DNA of 37,113 nucleotides from Candidatus Krumholzibacteriia bacterium (GCA_023270185.1 JAGLCY010000079.1:1-37113); one strand, 5' to 3'. Counted from the first letter of the stretch, positions 7,623 through 15,374 are shown. The notes: a model not told the origin generated them from the sequence alone. Numbers and translations: made by a program.

Positions 7623-8450
7623 CTAGTTTACCTCACCCTTTCCACGCCAGCGCAGGCGGCAATGTCTGGCCTCGCCAGGGACGGCAGCGGTGGCCAGCCA
7701 ATCCAGGGCCGATTCCAGGACCGCGTCGTGAAGAGTGCCATTGCCCGGATCCCCGCAGGGTGAGCCGAAAGGGAATCGCACATGCAACGGTCGCGGAGCG
7801 CCCACGTATTCGGCCAACTCCGGCAGCAATGAAACCATCACCGTGGGTAATCCCCGGCGTTCCAACTCCACCGCCATCAATGCGATGGTCTGGACGCAAA
7901 GAGAGCAGGTTGGAAGCAGCACGACAGCGTCGACTCCGTCGGCTGTCATCAATTCGGTCAGCTGTTCCGCGGTGTCCTTTACTCCTGGCAACGGACGCAA
8001 AATACCTTCGCACAGGCTGAAATGTCTAGGAGCGGCCTTCCCCGCCAAGCCACGGGAGACCATTCGGTCCAGGGCCGCCATGGGCAGGGTCACTTCCGGA
8101 TCCTTGCCGATGTATTTTTCATCAACATACTCGGCATCGAGATCCAGCTCTTGGGCAGCAGTGCCATGGGGGACGATTCTGAAACTCGTGTCACCCCAGG
8201 GTGAGTCCATCACGTCAAAGGGATCTTCCCCGCGCAAGTGAAGTCCGCCGCTGGAGACCAGGGCCACCATCGCAGAGGCCGGATTCTGTGCGGGTGACCA
8301 GGGAATCGGTCGTACGTGCTGGAATTCGAATTCCGGATCCCGCTCCTGGCGAACGATGCGCAGGATGCGGTTCAGCAGGGCTGTGCGGAAAGGTCCAGCG
8401 GGATCGTCGCCGGGATCGTCGGTGGGTGGAGGGAGACGGTCTTCGTTCAC
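7623..8450 (-). CDS. Selenoprotein B (GrdB)-family oxidoreductase, Cys form
   Basis: This 275-residue protein belongs to the glycine/sarcosine/betaine reductase selenoprotein B family. Diagnostic blocks are VRPIPWSPAQNP, VALVSSGGLHLRGEDPFD, GDTSFRIVP, DPEVTLPMAALDRMV, APRHFSL and DGVDAVVLLPTCSLCVQT. In relatives the last block carries the active-site U-x-x-C; here it is C-x-x-C (Cys182, Cys185), so this is a non-selenocysteine form. The family reduces small C-N or C-X bonds through a selenol or thiol, but the substrate here is unknown. It is the last gene of the leftward operon, 16 nt after the ATP-grasp gene, and no GrdA, GrdC or GrdE partner is present. The setting suggests it acts on the peptide or on a peptide-bound intermediate. 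The family is fairly sure; its role in peptide maturation is inference. Confidence 0.72.
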   Translation of the reverse strand: MNEDRLPPPTDDPGDDPAGPFRTALLNRILRIVRQERDPEFEFQHVRPIPWSPAQNPASAMVALVSSGGLHLRGEDPFDVMDSPWGDTSFRIVPHGTAAQELDLDAEYVDEKYIGKDPEVTLPMAALDRMVSRGLAGKAAPRHFSLCEGILRPLPGVKDTAEQLTELMTADGVDAVVLLPTCSLCVQTIALMAVELERRGLPTVMVSLLPELAEYVGAPRPLHVRFPFGSPCGDPGNGTLHDAVLESALDWLATAAVPGEARHCRLRWRGKGEVN

Positions 8451-8466
8451 GACAGGCCTCTCTTTA

Positions 8467-9414
8467 TCAGAACGGACTGACCGGTCGAGGAGGACTGATC
8501 AGAAAATCCGCCAGTTCCCCCGTAATCGGCACGCCGGTCTGCTTCTCGAAATTCACGAAGAAAGGAGCCGAGTTGCACTCCAGGATCAGGTGGCTCCCGC
8601 TGGCCGCATCGATCATGAAGTCCACCGCAGTGAATATCATGCCCCAGTGGCGGGCGGCCGAAATGGCGACCTGGGCAGCGGAATCCGGCAACTCGTAACG
8701 GCGAACGTCATGTGTGTCGCGACGCGAATCGGTGTCGTCAGCCAGAGCCGGCACCACTACCGCGGCCCCCAGAATTCGTCCGTCCAGAACATAGGCTCGC
8801 ACATTGTCGCCGGCCACCCGTTCCTGCACCAAAAGAGGCCCGTCACCCAGGGCTTCCTTGGCTTCATCCTGATTTCCGGGCGGCGTGAACGACTCGGTAT
8901 AGCTGACACCTCCGACCAGGCCCTTGCGAATCCAGGCACCGCTCCGGGAGGACGGAGGAGATTGAACGGTGGCCACATCGTTGGTGCTCAGGGTGACCGG
9001 GTGGTCCAAGCCCAGGCGCGCATAAACAGCCATTTCCCAGGGCTTCAGCCCGTGCAGGTCGTGGCTGCGGGGAGGATTCACTACCGGTCCCCGTCGTCTC
9101 AGGCGTTCCAGCACGGCGTTCCAGATCGCCAGCTGCCGGCGGGAGGCATCAAGGGCCTCGAGGCTGGCCCCGGGATCCGGGACGCCTTGATCATCCAGAA
9201 CATAGGGTCGGCGCAGAGCCAGGTCCGCGACATAGCAGGCGCTGAGTTCACTCAAATCTTCACCGCAGGCGAAAACGTGGGTGGGATCCATGGCGATGGC
9301 CGCATCTTCACGGGGGTCCAGAAACACCGGTTCGGCCCCGCGCTCCTCCAGCCGGATGGCAAGGCGCACGAGCTCGTCGCGGTCTGCCGGACCAATCAAA
9401 CCCACGCGTTTCAT
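8467..9414 (-). CDS. ATP-grasp ligase (RimK-like), RiPP maturation
   Basis: This 315-residue predicted ATP-dependent ligase would form an amide, ester or peptide bond through an acyl-phosphate. The N-terminal pre-ATP-grasp domain starts MKRVGLIGPADRDELVRLAI. Then come NPPRSHDLHGLKPWEMAVYA, a likely ATP-binding Lys in WIRKG (about 164), LLVQERVAGDNVRAYVLDGR, and FTAVDFMIDAASG followed by LILECNSAPFF. The acidic E-x-N (Glu279, Asn281) and Asp265 fit the metal-binding residues of the fold. Its ATG overlaps the radical SAM stop by 1 nt (TGATG), showing translational coupling. In RiPP clusters such enzymes make macrolactams or macrolactones or add amino acids; which reaction occurs here is not known. 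Confidence 0.8.
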   Translation of the reverse strand: MKRVGLIGPADRDELVRLAIRLEERGAEPVFLDPREDAAIAMDPTHVFACGEDLSELSACYVADLALRRPYVLDDQGVPDPGASLEALDASRRQLAIWNAVLERLRRRGPVVNPPRSHDLHGLKPWEMAVYARLGLDHPVTLSTNDVATVQSPPSSRSGAWIRKGLVGGVSYTESFTPPGNQDEAKEALGDGPLLVQERVAGDNVRAYVLDGRILGAAVVVPALADDTDSRRDTHDVRRYELPDSAAQVAISAARHWGMIFTAVDFMIDAASGSHLILECNSAPFFVNFEKQTGVPITGELADFLISPPRPVSPF

Positions 9415-10772
9415 CAGGCCTTCCCCCGGCGGCTCTCGGACTGGTCCGGAACACTAGCCTCGGTCAAATACTTGAGTTCCACGATCCCGTTGAGATGATA
9501 CAGATAGGGGTCGCAGGAACCGCGATCGGCGTCCACTTTTTCCATGGCCTCCAGGGGGCAGCCACCGTGACACAGGGGCAAAATGGAGCAGCTACGGCAA
9601 GCGCTCTTCTCCAGGGCGTCCCACTTGAGCCAGAAGTCCTCGTTGTTTTTCTGGAAGGGCTCCTGCTCTTGGTCCAAGACCGATCCGATGGCCCCGTCCG
9701 GATTCATCGTGACCTCATGCCAGCACTTGAAAATCTGTCCACCCGGAGCGATCACATACCCGTGGAGACGCTCCGCGCTGCAATACGCGCCCTCCACGCG
9801 CGAGGGGTATTTGCTCAACGGAAGGCCCCGTCTGGCAGCCTCGGCGTAGGTCTCCAGTTCTATCCGGGCGAAGTCCTCGCTGCTGTAGCACATCTCCTGG
9901 ATGTTGCCACAGACGGCGCTGTCCACCGTGACCATGGCCAGATACAGGCGCATCTTGTCAGCCAGGCCCTGGTCTTGCAGGTATTGAGTCACCTCGAGGG
10001 CACTATCGGTGTTTCGCTGGTCAACATTGATACGCAGCTGGATATCCACCAGGTCCACGATCGAGGCCAGGTTGGACACGATCCGTTCAAAGGTACCACC
10101 GCCGCCAACAAGGGGCCGGCGCTGGTCGTGAATTTCCTGGGGTCCGTCCAGGGTGATTTGCACCATCTCCACACCCAATTCCACCAGTCGCTTCATTTTC
10201 GCACGGTCCAGCAGGTATCCGTTGGTTACCATCTGGGCCGAGTAGGTCAGATTCTTTTCGGTGGCCAGGGAAAGAAAGTCACTCGACATGGCCTCGATGG
10301 CGGCCAAGGATCTGGGCAACATCGGCTCACCGCCGTACCAGATGACGTGCAGTTCCCGGCTCAGCTCGGTTTTCTGCCGAACCCAGCGACCAATGGCCGC
10401 CTGGACAGGCTTGGACATACTGATCCGCTTGAGGTCCTCATAGCAGTAGTCGCAGCGGAAATTGCAGTCCAGGGTGGGAGCGATGGTCAGATGCAGTGCC
10501 TCGGTACTGAACCGGTCTCGCAGCAGATCCGCCTTGAGAGTGCCCACCTCGTCCATGCCGTCGTCGATCAGAAAGTGGGATTGGACCATGGCCTCGCGCA
10601 TTTCGCGCTTGGTGCTCGTGTCACAGGCGGTGGTGTCCGGGGCTTCCAGCAGGGCTCGAAAAAACCCCAGCTCATCCGGCTCAATGGTGGCCAAGGCGGT
10701 GGTCCAGGTGTTAAAGGCCAGCCAGGTCCCGTCCCGGGCCTGGAAGAGTCGATTGTACCGTGAGGCTTTCAT
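9414..10772 (-). CDS. Radical SAM/SPASM peptide maturase
   Basis: This is a 452-residue radical SAM enzyme. The N-terminal region starts MKASRYNRLFQARDGTWLAF, followed by the cluster motif CNFRCDYCYE (Cys103, 107, 110) for the 4Fe-4S that cleaves S-adenosylmethionine. YGGEP and QITLDGPQEIHD also belong to the radical SAM core. The C-terminal SPASM domain has cysteines at about 331, 350, 392, 395, 401, 405 and 420 (YCSAERLHG, FKCWHE, CRSCSILPLCHGGCP), enough for two auxiliary clusters. Enzymes of this architecture install thioether, C-C or ether crosslinks, or epimerise residues, in ribosomal peptides. The likely substrates are the two small peptides encoded divergently at 11952 and 12069. The start overlaps the upstream gene's stop by 4 nt (ATGA). 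The precise modification cannot be predicted. Confidence 0.88.
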   Translation of the reverse strand: MKASRYNRLFQARDGTWLAFNTWTTALATIEPDELGFFRALLEAPDTTACDTSTKREMREAMVQSHFLIDDGMDEVGTLKADLLRDRFSTEALHLTIAPTLDCNFRCDYCYEDLKRISMSKPVQAAIGRWVRQKTELSRELHVIWYGGEPMLPRSLAAIEAMSSDFLSLATEKNLTYSAQMVTNGYLLDRAKMKRLVELGVEMVQITLDGPQEIHDQRRPLVGGGGTFERIVSNLASIVDLVDIQLRINVDQRNTDSALEVTQYLQDQGLADKMRLYLAMVTVDSAVCGNIQEMCYSSEDFARIELETYAEAARRGLPLSKYPSRVEGAYCSAERLHGYVIAPGGQIFKCWHEVTMNPDGAIGSVLDQEQEPFQKNNEDFWLKWDALEKSACRSCSILPLCHGGCPLEAMEKVDADRGSCDPYLYHLNGIVELKYLTEASVPDQSESRRGKA

Positions 10773-11659
10773 ACTGTTTTTCCTTCGGATGTGGAAGCGA
10801 GGATCGCCAACCTCTGGGCCAGCACGGCTCCGAGACCGCCAGCTAACAACTCATTCCAGACGCCAAGTCTCGGGGCTGCATCTGCACCCAACAATAAGGG
10901 ACCCCCTTCCCCATAGGCGCAGGCCACCTGGATCATTTCCAGGTTCAGGATCTCGGCGGCACGTTTCCCGAGTAGCTCCAGATCAGCAGGCGCATTGATG
11001 ACCGTAGGTGTGGATTGGGGCGCGACCCACGCTGGGCCGTCGTTCCACAGAAAAGTACCGGCAATCTTGTCTCCAATTACGAGCATCTCGTACACCGGAC
11101 CATCCACCGCTGCGAACCCAAGGCGTGGGGCGGTATCCGGCAATGCTTCTGCGGGATGCCAGCGGTCGCGGCCGGTAGCGTCCAGGATCAGCTCCCCCGT
11201 TTCCGGTGGCGACCCCAGGGACCAGGGCTGGATCGGTAGGCCGGCCGAGCCGAGAAGATCCAGCGCCACAGTAGGGGCCACAGCCAGATGGGAACTGGCG
11301 GGATGATTCATTATCGGGACGTGGTCCGCTGCCAGGGCAAGGGCAGAGGAAGCAAGCGCCCGGGATTCCCGTTGATAGGTGTGCCAGCGCCGGAAGTTCT
11401 CCGTGTCGGGTATGGGGAAAGGAGGCGGCAAGGCCTGGGGCCAAGGAAAGACGGGCATCTCCAGCCAGATCGCTGGGGCCTCATGCAGGGCGCAACCCTG
11501 CCAGATGGCTCCAGCTTCGTTTACGGTGACAGGTTCCCCCTCCAGGGTGGCGTCCAGATCGAGGTTCGTAACGGACAAACCCTGTTCGTTGAGCCGTCGA
11601 GATACACCGGCAGCCACAGACGAATCCGGGAGACTGATTAAGACGATAGAAGAAACCAT
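10769..11659 (-). CDS. ATP-grasp-like protein lacking catalytic residues
   Basis: This 296-residue protein is not obvious by itself but follows the layout of the 315-residue ATP-grasp in the same operon. It has a Rossmann-like N-terminus (IVLISLPDSSVAAGVSRRL), then a 'R.S....A..........P..N.P..S' segment, a 'VYEMLVIGDKIAG' strand pair matching 'NVRAYVLDGRILG', and a final 'AAEILNLEMIQVACAYG' helix-strand. Where the active partner has E-C-N-S-A-P this one has LLLGADAAP, so the metal ligands are missing. It is probably a pseudoenzyme that binds the peptide or partners the active ligase. I prefer ATG 11659, which begins the first strand; an ATG at 11698 is also in frame. It is first in the four-gene operon and its stop overlaps the next start. 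The assignment rests on alignment by eye. Confidence 0.58.
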   Translation of the reverse strand: MVSSIVLISLPDSSVAAGVSRRLNEQGLSVTNLDLDATLEGEPVTVNEAGAIWQGCALHEAPAIWLEMPVFPWPQALPPPFPIPDTENFRRWHTYQRESRALASSALALAADHVPIMNHPASSHLAVAPTVALDLLGSAGLPIQPWSLGSPPETGELILDATGRDRWHPAEALPDTAPRLGFAAVDGPVYEMLVIGDKIAGTFLWNDGPAWVAPQSTPTVINAPADLELLGKRAAEILNLEMIQVACAYGEGGPLLLGADAAPRLGVWNELLAGGLGAVLAQRLAILASTSEGKTV

Positions 11660-11951
11660 CACTACAATTCTGGACCAAAGGAGGTGGAATGTCGGCATCC
11701 AAGTTCCGGGTCAGGGAACCGTGCCCCTGATGTCTACGGATTATGTCACAGGATGAGTGGGCTCACCAGAAAAATCAGGCTTCTGGCGCCCCGAGAACTG
11801 AAATAAAAATTATTGATGTCATTTAACCAGTGGTGTAAACTCCCCATGCGTTCGCCTTGCCCCCGACAACTTCAGGTGACCAACTATTTGTGGGGTGGGT
11901 TGAAAACGGTGACAGGGCTCTATCGCCCTTACGCACATAGGAGGATTTTCA
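11660..11951 (+). promoter_or_regulatory. Divergent control region of the RiPP locus
   Basis: This 292-bp region separates the leftward enzyme operon from the rightward precursor genes. For the rightward side a candidate promoter is TTGATG (11813-11818), 17 bases, TAAACT (11836-11841), with an A/T-rich run just upstream at about 11801-11813. A small hairpin, AGGGC (11914-11918) with GCCCT (11925-11929), lies shortly before the precursor ribosome binding site. AAAGGAGGT with ATG 11689 opens a 13-codon ORF (MSASKFRVREPCP) that has no similarity to the precursors and is probably chance. No convincing promoter for the leftward side and no operator repeat was found. Confidence 0.4.
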
Positions 11952-12044
11952 ATGAAATTCATAGTCAAACCATTGGACAAGAAGGGCAAGGGTCGTATCA
12001 CCATGTGCTGGAAATGCGGCGAAGATCCCCGTGCCTGCTGGTAG
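11952..12044 (+). CDS. Candidate RiPP precursor peptide 1 (30 residues)
   Basis: This short gene encodes a 30-residue peptide that I propose as the substrate of the divergent maturation enzymes. It starts MKFIVKPLDKKGKGRIT, a basic leader-like part. It ends MCWKCGEDPRACW, with three Cys (19, 22, 29) and two Trp (20, 30), where Cys29-Trp30 is the C-terminus. AGGAGG lies about 7 bases before the ATG. Support comes from position between the maturases and the exporter, from the strong ribosome binding site, and from a second homologous copy 117 bp downstream. There is no Gly-Gly leader cleavage site, and no peptidase is encoded nearby, so leader removal, if any, is unexplained. I know no described peptide family with this sequence. 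Confidence 0.8.
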   Translation: MKFIVKPLDKKGKGRITMCWKCGEDPRACW

Positions 12045-12068
12045 TCAAAGCCTTATCGGGAGGAGATC

Positions 12069-12140
12069 GTGAAGTTCATGGTCAAACCTTTGGACAAAGA
12101 AGGCAGGTGTTCCATCACCATGTGCTGGGAATGCTCCTAA
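12069..12140 (+). CDS. Candidate RiPP precursor peptide 2, shortened by TAA
   Basis: This is a second copy of the precursor gene, starting at GTG 12069 (an in-frame ATG at 12078 is possible) after GGGAGGAG. The 23-residue product reads MKFMVKPLDKEG, then RCSITMCWECS, and stops at TAA 12138-12140. It aligns without gaps to precursor 1: KPLDK, ITMCW and the next Cys are kept, and there is an extra Cys at position 14. After the TAA the same frame goes on as DPRVCWDYL before a TAG at 12168-12170, matching DPRACW of precursor 1. The stop falls at the codon that is GAA (Glu24) in copy 1, so one G-to-T change made it. It may be a decaying duplicate or a shorter working variant. Confidence 0.68.
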   Translation: MKFMVKPLDKEGRCSITMCWECS

Positions 12141-12185
12141 GATCCCCGCGTGTGTTGGGATTACCTGTAGCCCGTTCACTCCCGT

Positions 12186-12219
12186 GACGGCACCCTTTTT
12201 GGGGGGTGCCGTCGCTTTT
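12186..12219 (+). terminator. Strong hairpin terminator after the precursor genes
   Basis: GACGGCACCC (12186-12195) pairs perfectly with GGGTGCCGTC (12204-12213), with loop TTTTTGGG and a following GCTTTTCCCC. It sits 16 bases after the last precursor stop and 51 bases before the adaptor start. It probably limits readthrough, so that precursors are made in excess over the exporter. Confidence 0.75.
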
Positions 12220-12270
12220 CCCCTAATTGTCTCCGCGCTGGTCGCTGTCTTCGCGGGATCCGGTAACAAT

Positions 12271-13353
12271 ATGCGTCGCCGCCTGCCTCTTATCCGTCCC
12301 CTGATAGCTCTTTCTTCGGTCTTTTTCCTGGCCGTCCTGGCTGTTTTCGCCCTGATGAGAGTCGATCATGTGGTGGTGGCCCGGGGCGCGTTTGCCGGGG
12401 GCACGTTGGCCGTCCGCGCGCCCCTGCAAGGCCGGATTATCCATGTAGCGGTGACACCGGGACAATGGGTCGAACCAGGGCAGGAATTACTGCGGTTCGA
12501 AGATGGGCCACTGCTGGCTGAAATCGGACTTGCTGAGGCGCGGGTCCTGAATCTGGGAAGGCGGCTTGACGAATTGGGGGACGAGATTGGGAGACTGAGG
12601 TCAGACATCCATCCCGTAGAGGCCGAGCAGGCAGCTCACGAGGTGGAGCGCAGCAGGCTGGCCCTGGACAACGCCGGTGTTATCCAGGACAGGACTCGGT
12701 CATTGGTGGAAAACGGGCTTGCACCCGCAGAGGAATATGAAAAGGTCGACCTCGCTCTGCGCATGGCCAAAATCGAGCTGGCCAACAAAACGACCGCGGA
12801 TCTTCTCCTAGGCAGACAGCAGGCCGAAACCGTGGCCGCATTGCAGGTGGAGATCGCCGCGGCCGCCGCGGAATTGAATACTGAGCGCCTGGAACAAGAG
12901 GAGCGGCGGAGACTGCTGGCCCTGTGCACGGTTGCCGCTCCGGACAGTGGAATCGTCGTAGGACCCGGCCTGTTTGAAATGGATCAGACCCATGTTGACG
13001 AGGGGTCCGAACTCCTGCGCATTGAGTGCGGCGAGGCCGCCCGTTTCGAAGGTTGGCTGGACGACCATGGGCGAGCCAATGCCCGTCAGGGACGAGACGT
13101 AAAGATCCGATTGGACGGTTACCCCTGGCTGCTGTACGGCACGGTTCGAGGCAAGGTGGAGTTCGTGGCCAGTCGTCGCGAAAAGGGTCCGGGCGAAATC
13201 ACCGGTTTCCCGGTAGTCGTCTCCTTTGATCCGGAGTCCGGACCGGGACCGCTGCTGGATGGCATGACCGGTGAAGCCAGGATCATGGTCGGTCATCGTG
13301 TGTCGTTGGGTAAGTTGCTACTGGAACGGACCATGGGCGTGGATTCTCAATGA
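12271..13353 (+). CDS. HlyD-family periplasmic adaptor
   Basis: This 360-residue membrane-fusion protein would link the ABC exporter to the outer membrane. MRRRLPLIRPLIALSSVFFL begins one membrane helix. A biotinyl-lipoyl-like half (APLQGRIIHVAVTPGQWVEPGQ) follows, then a long Glu/Arg/Ala-rich coiled-coil hairpin at about 90-220, the returning lipoyl half (TVAAPDSGIVVGPGLF) and a beta-barrel region with GTVRGKVEFVAS. An upstream in-frame ATG at 12184 would run through the terminator hairpin, so I place the start at ATG 12271. The stop overlaps the ABC gene start by 4 nt (ATGA). No TolC-type outer-membrane channel is encoded in the window. Confidence 0.82.
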   Translation: MRRRLPLIRPLIALSSVFFLAVLAVFALMRVDHVVVARGAFAGGTLAVRAPLQGRIIHVAVTPGQWVEPGQELLRFEDGPLLAEIGLAEARVLNLGRRLDELGDEIGRLRSDIHPVEAEQAAHEVERSRLALDNAGVIQDRTRSLVENGLAPAEEYEKVDLALRMAKIELANKTTADLLLGRQQAETVAALQVEIAAAAAELNTERLEQEERRRLLALCTVAAPDSGIVVGPGLFEMDQTHVDEGSELLRIECGEAARFEGWLDDHGRANARQGRDVKIRLDGYPWLLYGTVRGKVEFVASRREKGPGEITGFPVVVSFDPESGPGPLLDGMTGEARIMVGHRVSLGKLLLERTMGVDSQ

Positions 13354-15089
13354 CGGTTCCGGAGATACCGAGTGGCCTGGTGCGCCGATTCTTCCGGGAG
13401 CAGGTCCGTCCCTATCTCGGGCTTCAACTTGAGATTGGCGTCTGCATGGTGGCGCTGGTCATTCTGGAACTGGTGGACCCGCTGATTCTGCGCTCCATCA
13501 TCGACCGCGCCCTGGGTGATGGGGACCGCGGCTTGTTGGTAATGTTGGTGGGGCTGCTGTTGGCGTTAATGGTATTCCGGATCGGCTTCCGGGTGATCAG
13601 TGTTTGGCTCTACAGCTATTCGGGGCTACGCATCCTTTTCGACTTCCGCCAGAAACTGTTCGAACACATTGAAAATCTCTCGCCGTACACCCTCGGCAGC
13701 GATCGGGCCGGAGATCTCCTTTCGCGCCTTACATCTGACATTGATCTTCTACAACGGGCGGCCGCCCACACCTTCGTCAAGGCCGTGCAGGACATCTTGA
13801 CCATCGTGGGTATCCTGGGGGTGTTGTTCTGGTTGGATGCCCGCCTGACGCTGCTGCTGTTGCTGGTCTATCCCGTTCTGGTATTGCTTCTGTTGGGAGT
13901 GAACTCGCGAGTCCGGACCGAGGGCATGCGGGCCCGGGTGGCCATGGGGAATCTGTACGCGTTTCTGGAGGAAAGGCTCGGAGCCATTCGCCTGATCCAG
14001 GAGTATCGGCGACAGAAAGCCGAAGCGCGAGCCCACGTAGGAGTGTCGCGGCCCGTCATCAGCAGCAACCTGGCCCTATCGGTCTGGGCATCGGCCCAGA
14101 TTTCCCTGGCCGACGTGATGACGACTTCCGCCTTTGTACTGGTCTTTCTCGTTGGCGGGAACAAGGTTCTCGGCGGCTCTCTGAGCTTGGGTTCCCTGGT
14201 TGCCTTCTATACCCTGGCCACACGCCTGTATCGGCCCCTGTCTCTGCTCATCGACGTCAACGTGGATCTACAAGTGGCACGGGCTTCCTTGATGCGGGTC
14301 TACGAGGTGCTGGATCGCATACCGGAGATCCAGGACAGTGCAGGAGCCGTGCCTCTGGCTGAACCGGCGGGAAGTATTGAGTTGCAGGGAGTCGACTTGA
14401 CCTGGCCCGACGGCACCGTTGCTCTGCGTGACATTGACCTGACGGTGTCGACGGGACAACACTTAGCCCTGGTCGGACCCTCGGGAGGCGGTAAGTCCAC
14501 TCTGGCGGCCTTGATCGCTCGCTATCTGGATCCGGGTTCCGGATGCGTGAAGCTTGGCGGACAGGATCTACGGGACGTTACCCTGGCCACCCTGCGTCGC
14601 ACCGTCGGGCTCGTGCCCCAGGAAACCCAGCTCTATCACGACACGCTGGGTGCGAACCTGCGACTGGCGAAGCCCCGAGCCACGGACGAGGAGTTGATTG
14701 CCGCCCTGAGAGCTGCCAGCCTGGACGAGTTTCTGAGCGGACTACCGGAGAGTCTGGAAACCGTGGTAGGCGAGGACGGTATGCGTTTATCCGGGGGCGA
14801 ACGCCAGCGTCTGGCCCTGGCTCGCGCCCTGCTCAAATCACCTGAAATTCACATTCTGGACGAAGCCACGTCCGCCCTGGACAGCCGCACCGAAAGAGAC
14901 GTCCTGACCCGGTTTTTCGAGGCCGCCAAGGGCCGCACGGTTCTGACCATCGCCCATCGCCTGGAAACGGTGGTCGCAGCAGACTGCATTATAGTGATCG
15001 CCGGCGGAAGAATTGTCGAACGGGGCACCCACACCGAACTCATGGGTCTAGATGGCCTCTACCGCGAACTCCACCATGCTCGGCAGTGA
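13350..15089 (+). CDS. ABC exporter, fused membrane and ATPase domains
   Basis: This 579-residue type I half-transporter probably exports the mature peptide. The membrane domain has six predicted helices in about the first 310 residues. The ATPase domain has Walker A GPSGGGKST (about 375-383), the Q-loop VPQETQLYHDT, the signature LSGGERQRLALARALL, Walker B IHILDEATSALD and the H-loop IAHR. There is no N-terminal C39 peptidase domain, which agrees with the absence of a Gly-Gly leader in the precursors. It is translationally coupled to the HlyD-type adaptor. No strong terminator follows; the next 140 bases show nothing I can support. Confidence 0.88.
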   Translation: MTVPEIPSGLVRRFFREQVRPYLGLQLEIGVCMVALVILELVDPLILRSIIDRALGDGDRGLLVMLVGLLLALMVFRIGFRVISVWLYSYSGLRILFDFRQKLFEHIENLSPYTLGSDRAGDLLSRLTSDIDLLQRAAAHTFVKAVQDILTIVGILGVLFWLDARLTLLLLLVYPVLVLLLLGVNSRVRTEGMRARVAMGNLYAFLEERLGAIRLIQEYRRQKAEARAHVGVSRPVISSNLALSVWASAQISLADVMTTSAFVLVFLVGGNKVLGGSLSLGSLVAFYTLATRLYRPLSLLIDVNVDLQVARASLMRVYEVLDRIPEIQDSAGAVPLAEPAGSIELQGVDLTWPDGTVALRDIDLTVSTGQHLALVGPSGGGKSTLAALIARYLDPGSGCVKLGGQDLRDVTLATLRRTVGLVPQETQLYHDTLGANLRLAKPRATDEELIAALRAASLDEFLSGLPESLETVVGEDGMRLSGGERQRLALARALLKSPEIHILDEATSALDSRTERDVLTRFFEAAKGRTVLTIAHRLETVVAADCIIVIAGGRIVERGTHTELMGLDGLYRELHHARQ

Positions 15090-15374
15090 TTGAACCACTC
15101 TACGCAAACAAGAGTTTCGGTTTCGGACTGATCCGGATCGCATCGGGGCCCGGCTGTAAGCTGACAGCAACGTTGGCCGGTACGTCTGTTATTTAATCAT
15201 CCCTATTTTTTCTATGGCGACGCCTACGAATGAACCACCGAGCAGGGCAGGGACTGAGGGAGTAGTCCGCAAACTGGAAAGAGTGCGGTCGGGAGATCGG
15301 TGTGTCCATGATGTGGCCGAAAACGGGGAGTTGAGGTGGGTGATCCCCTCTAGGGCCGGAATCGATCGGCGGGT

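Noticed and set aside
9495-10763. Long open frame (about 420 codons) on the plus strand opposite the radical SAM gene
   Set aside because: It is the antisense shadow of a well-conserved radical SAM gene in GC-rich DNA and has no recognisable domain.
11689-11730. 13-codon ORF MSASKFRVREPCP with a perfect AAAGGAGGT
   Set aside because: It has no similarity to the two precursors and lies over the possible 5' end of the divergent gene; the match to the ribosome binding site alone is not enough.
11813-12187. Plus-strand frame of 124 codons overlapping both precursor peptides
   Set aside because: It runs in a different frame through both precursor genes and the terminator, with no domain; the short peptides have the ribosome binding sites and mutual homology.
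12184-12270. Upstream ATG start for the HlyD-type adaptor
   Set aside because: The extension would be encoded by the terminator hairpin and lacks a ribosome binding site; the membrane helix begins well at 12271.
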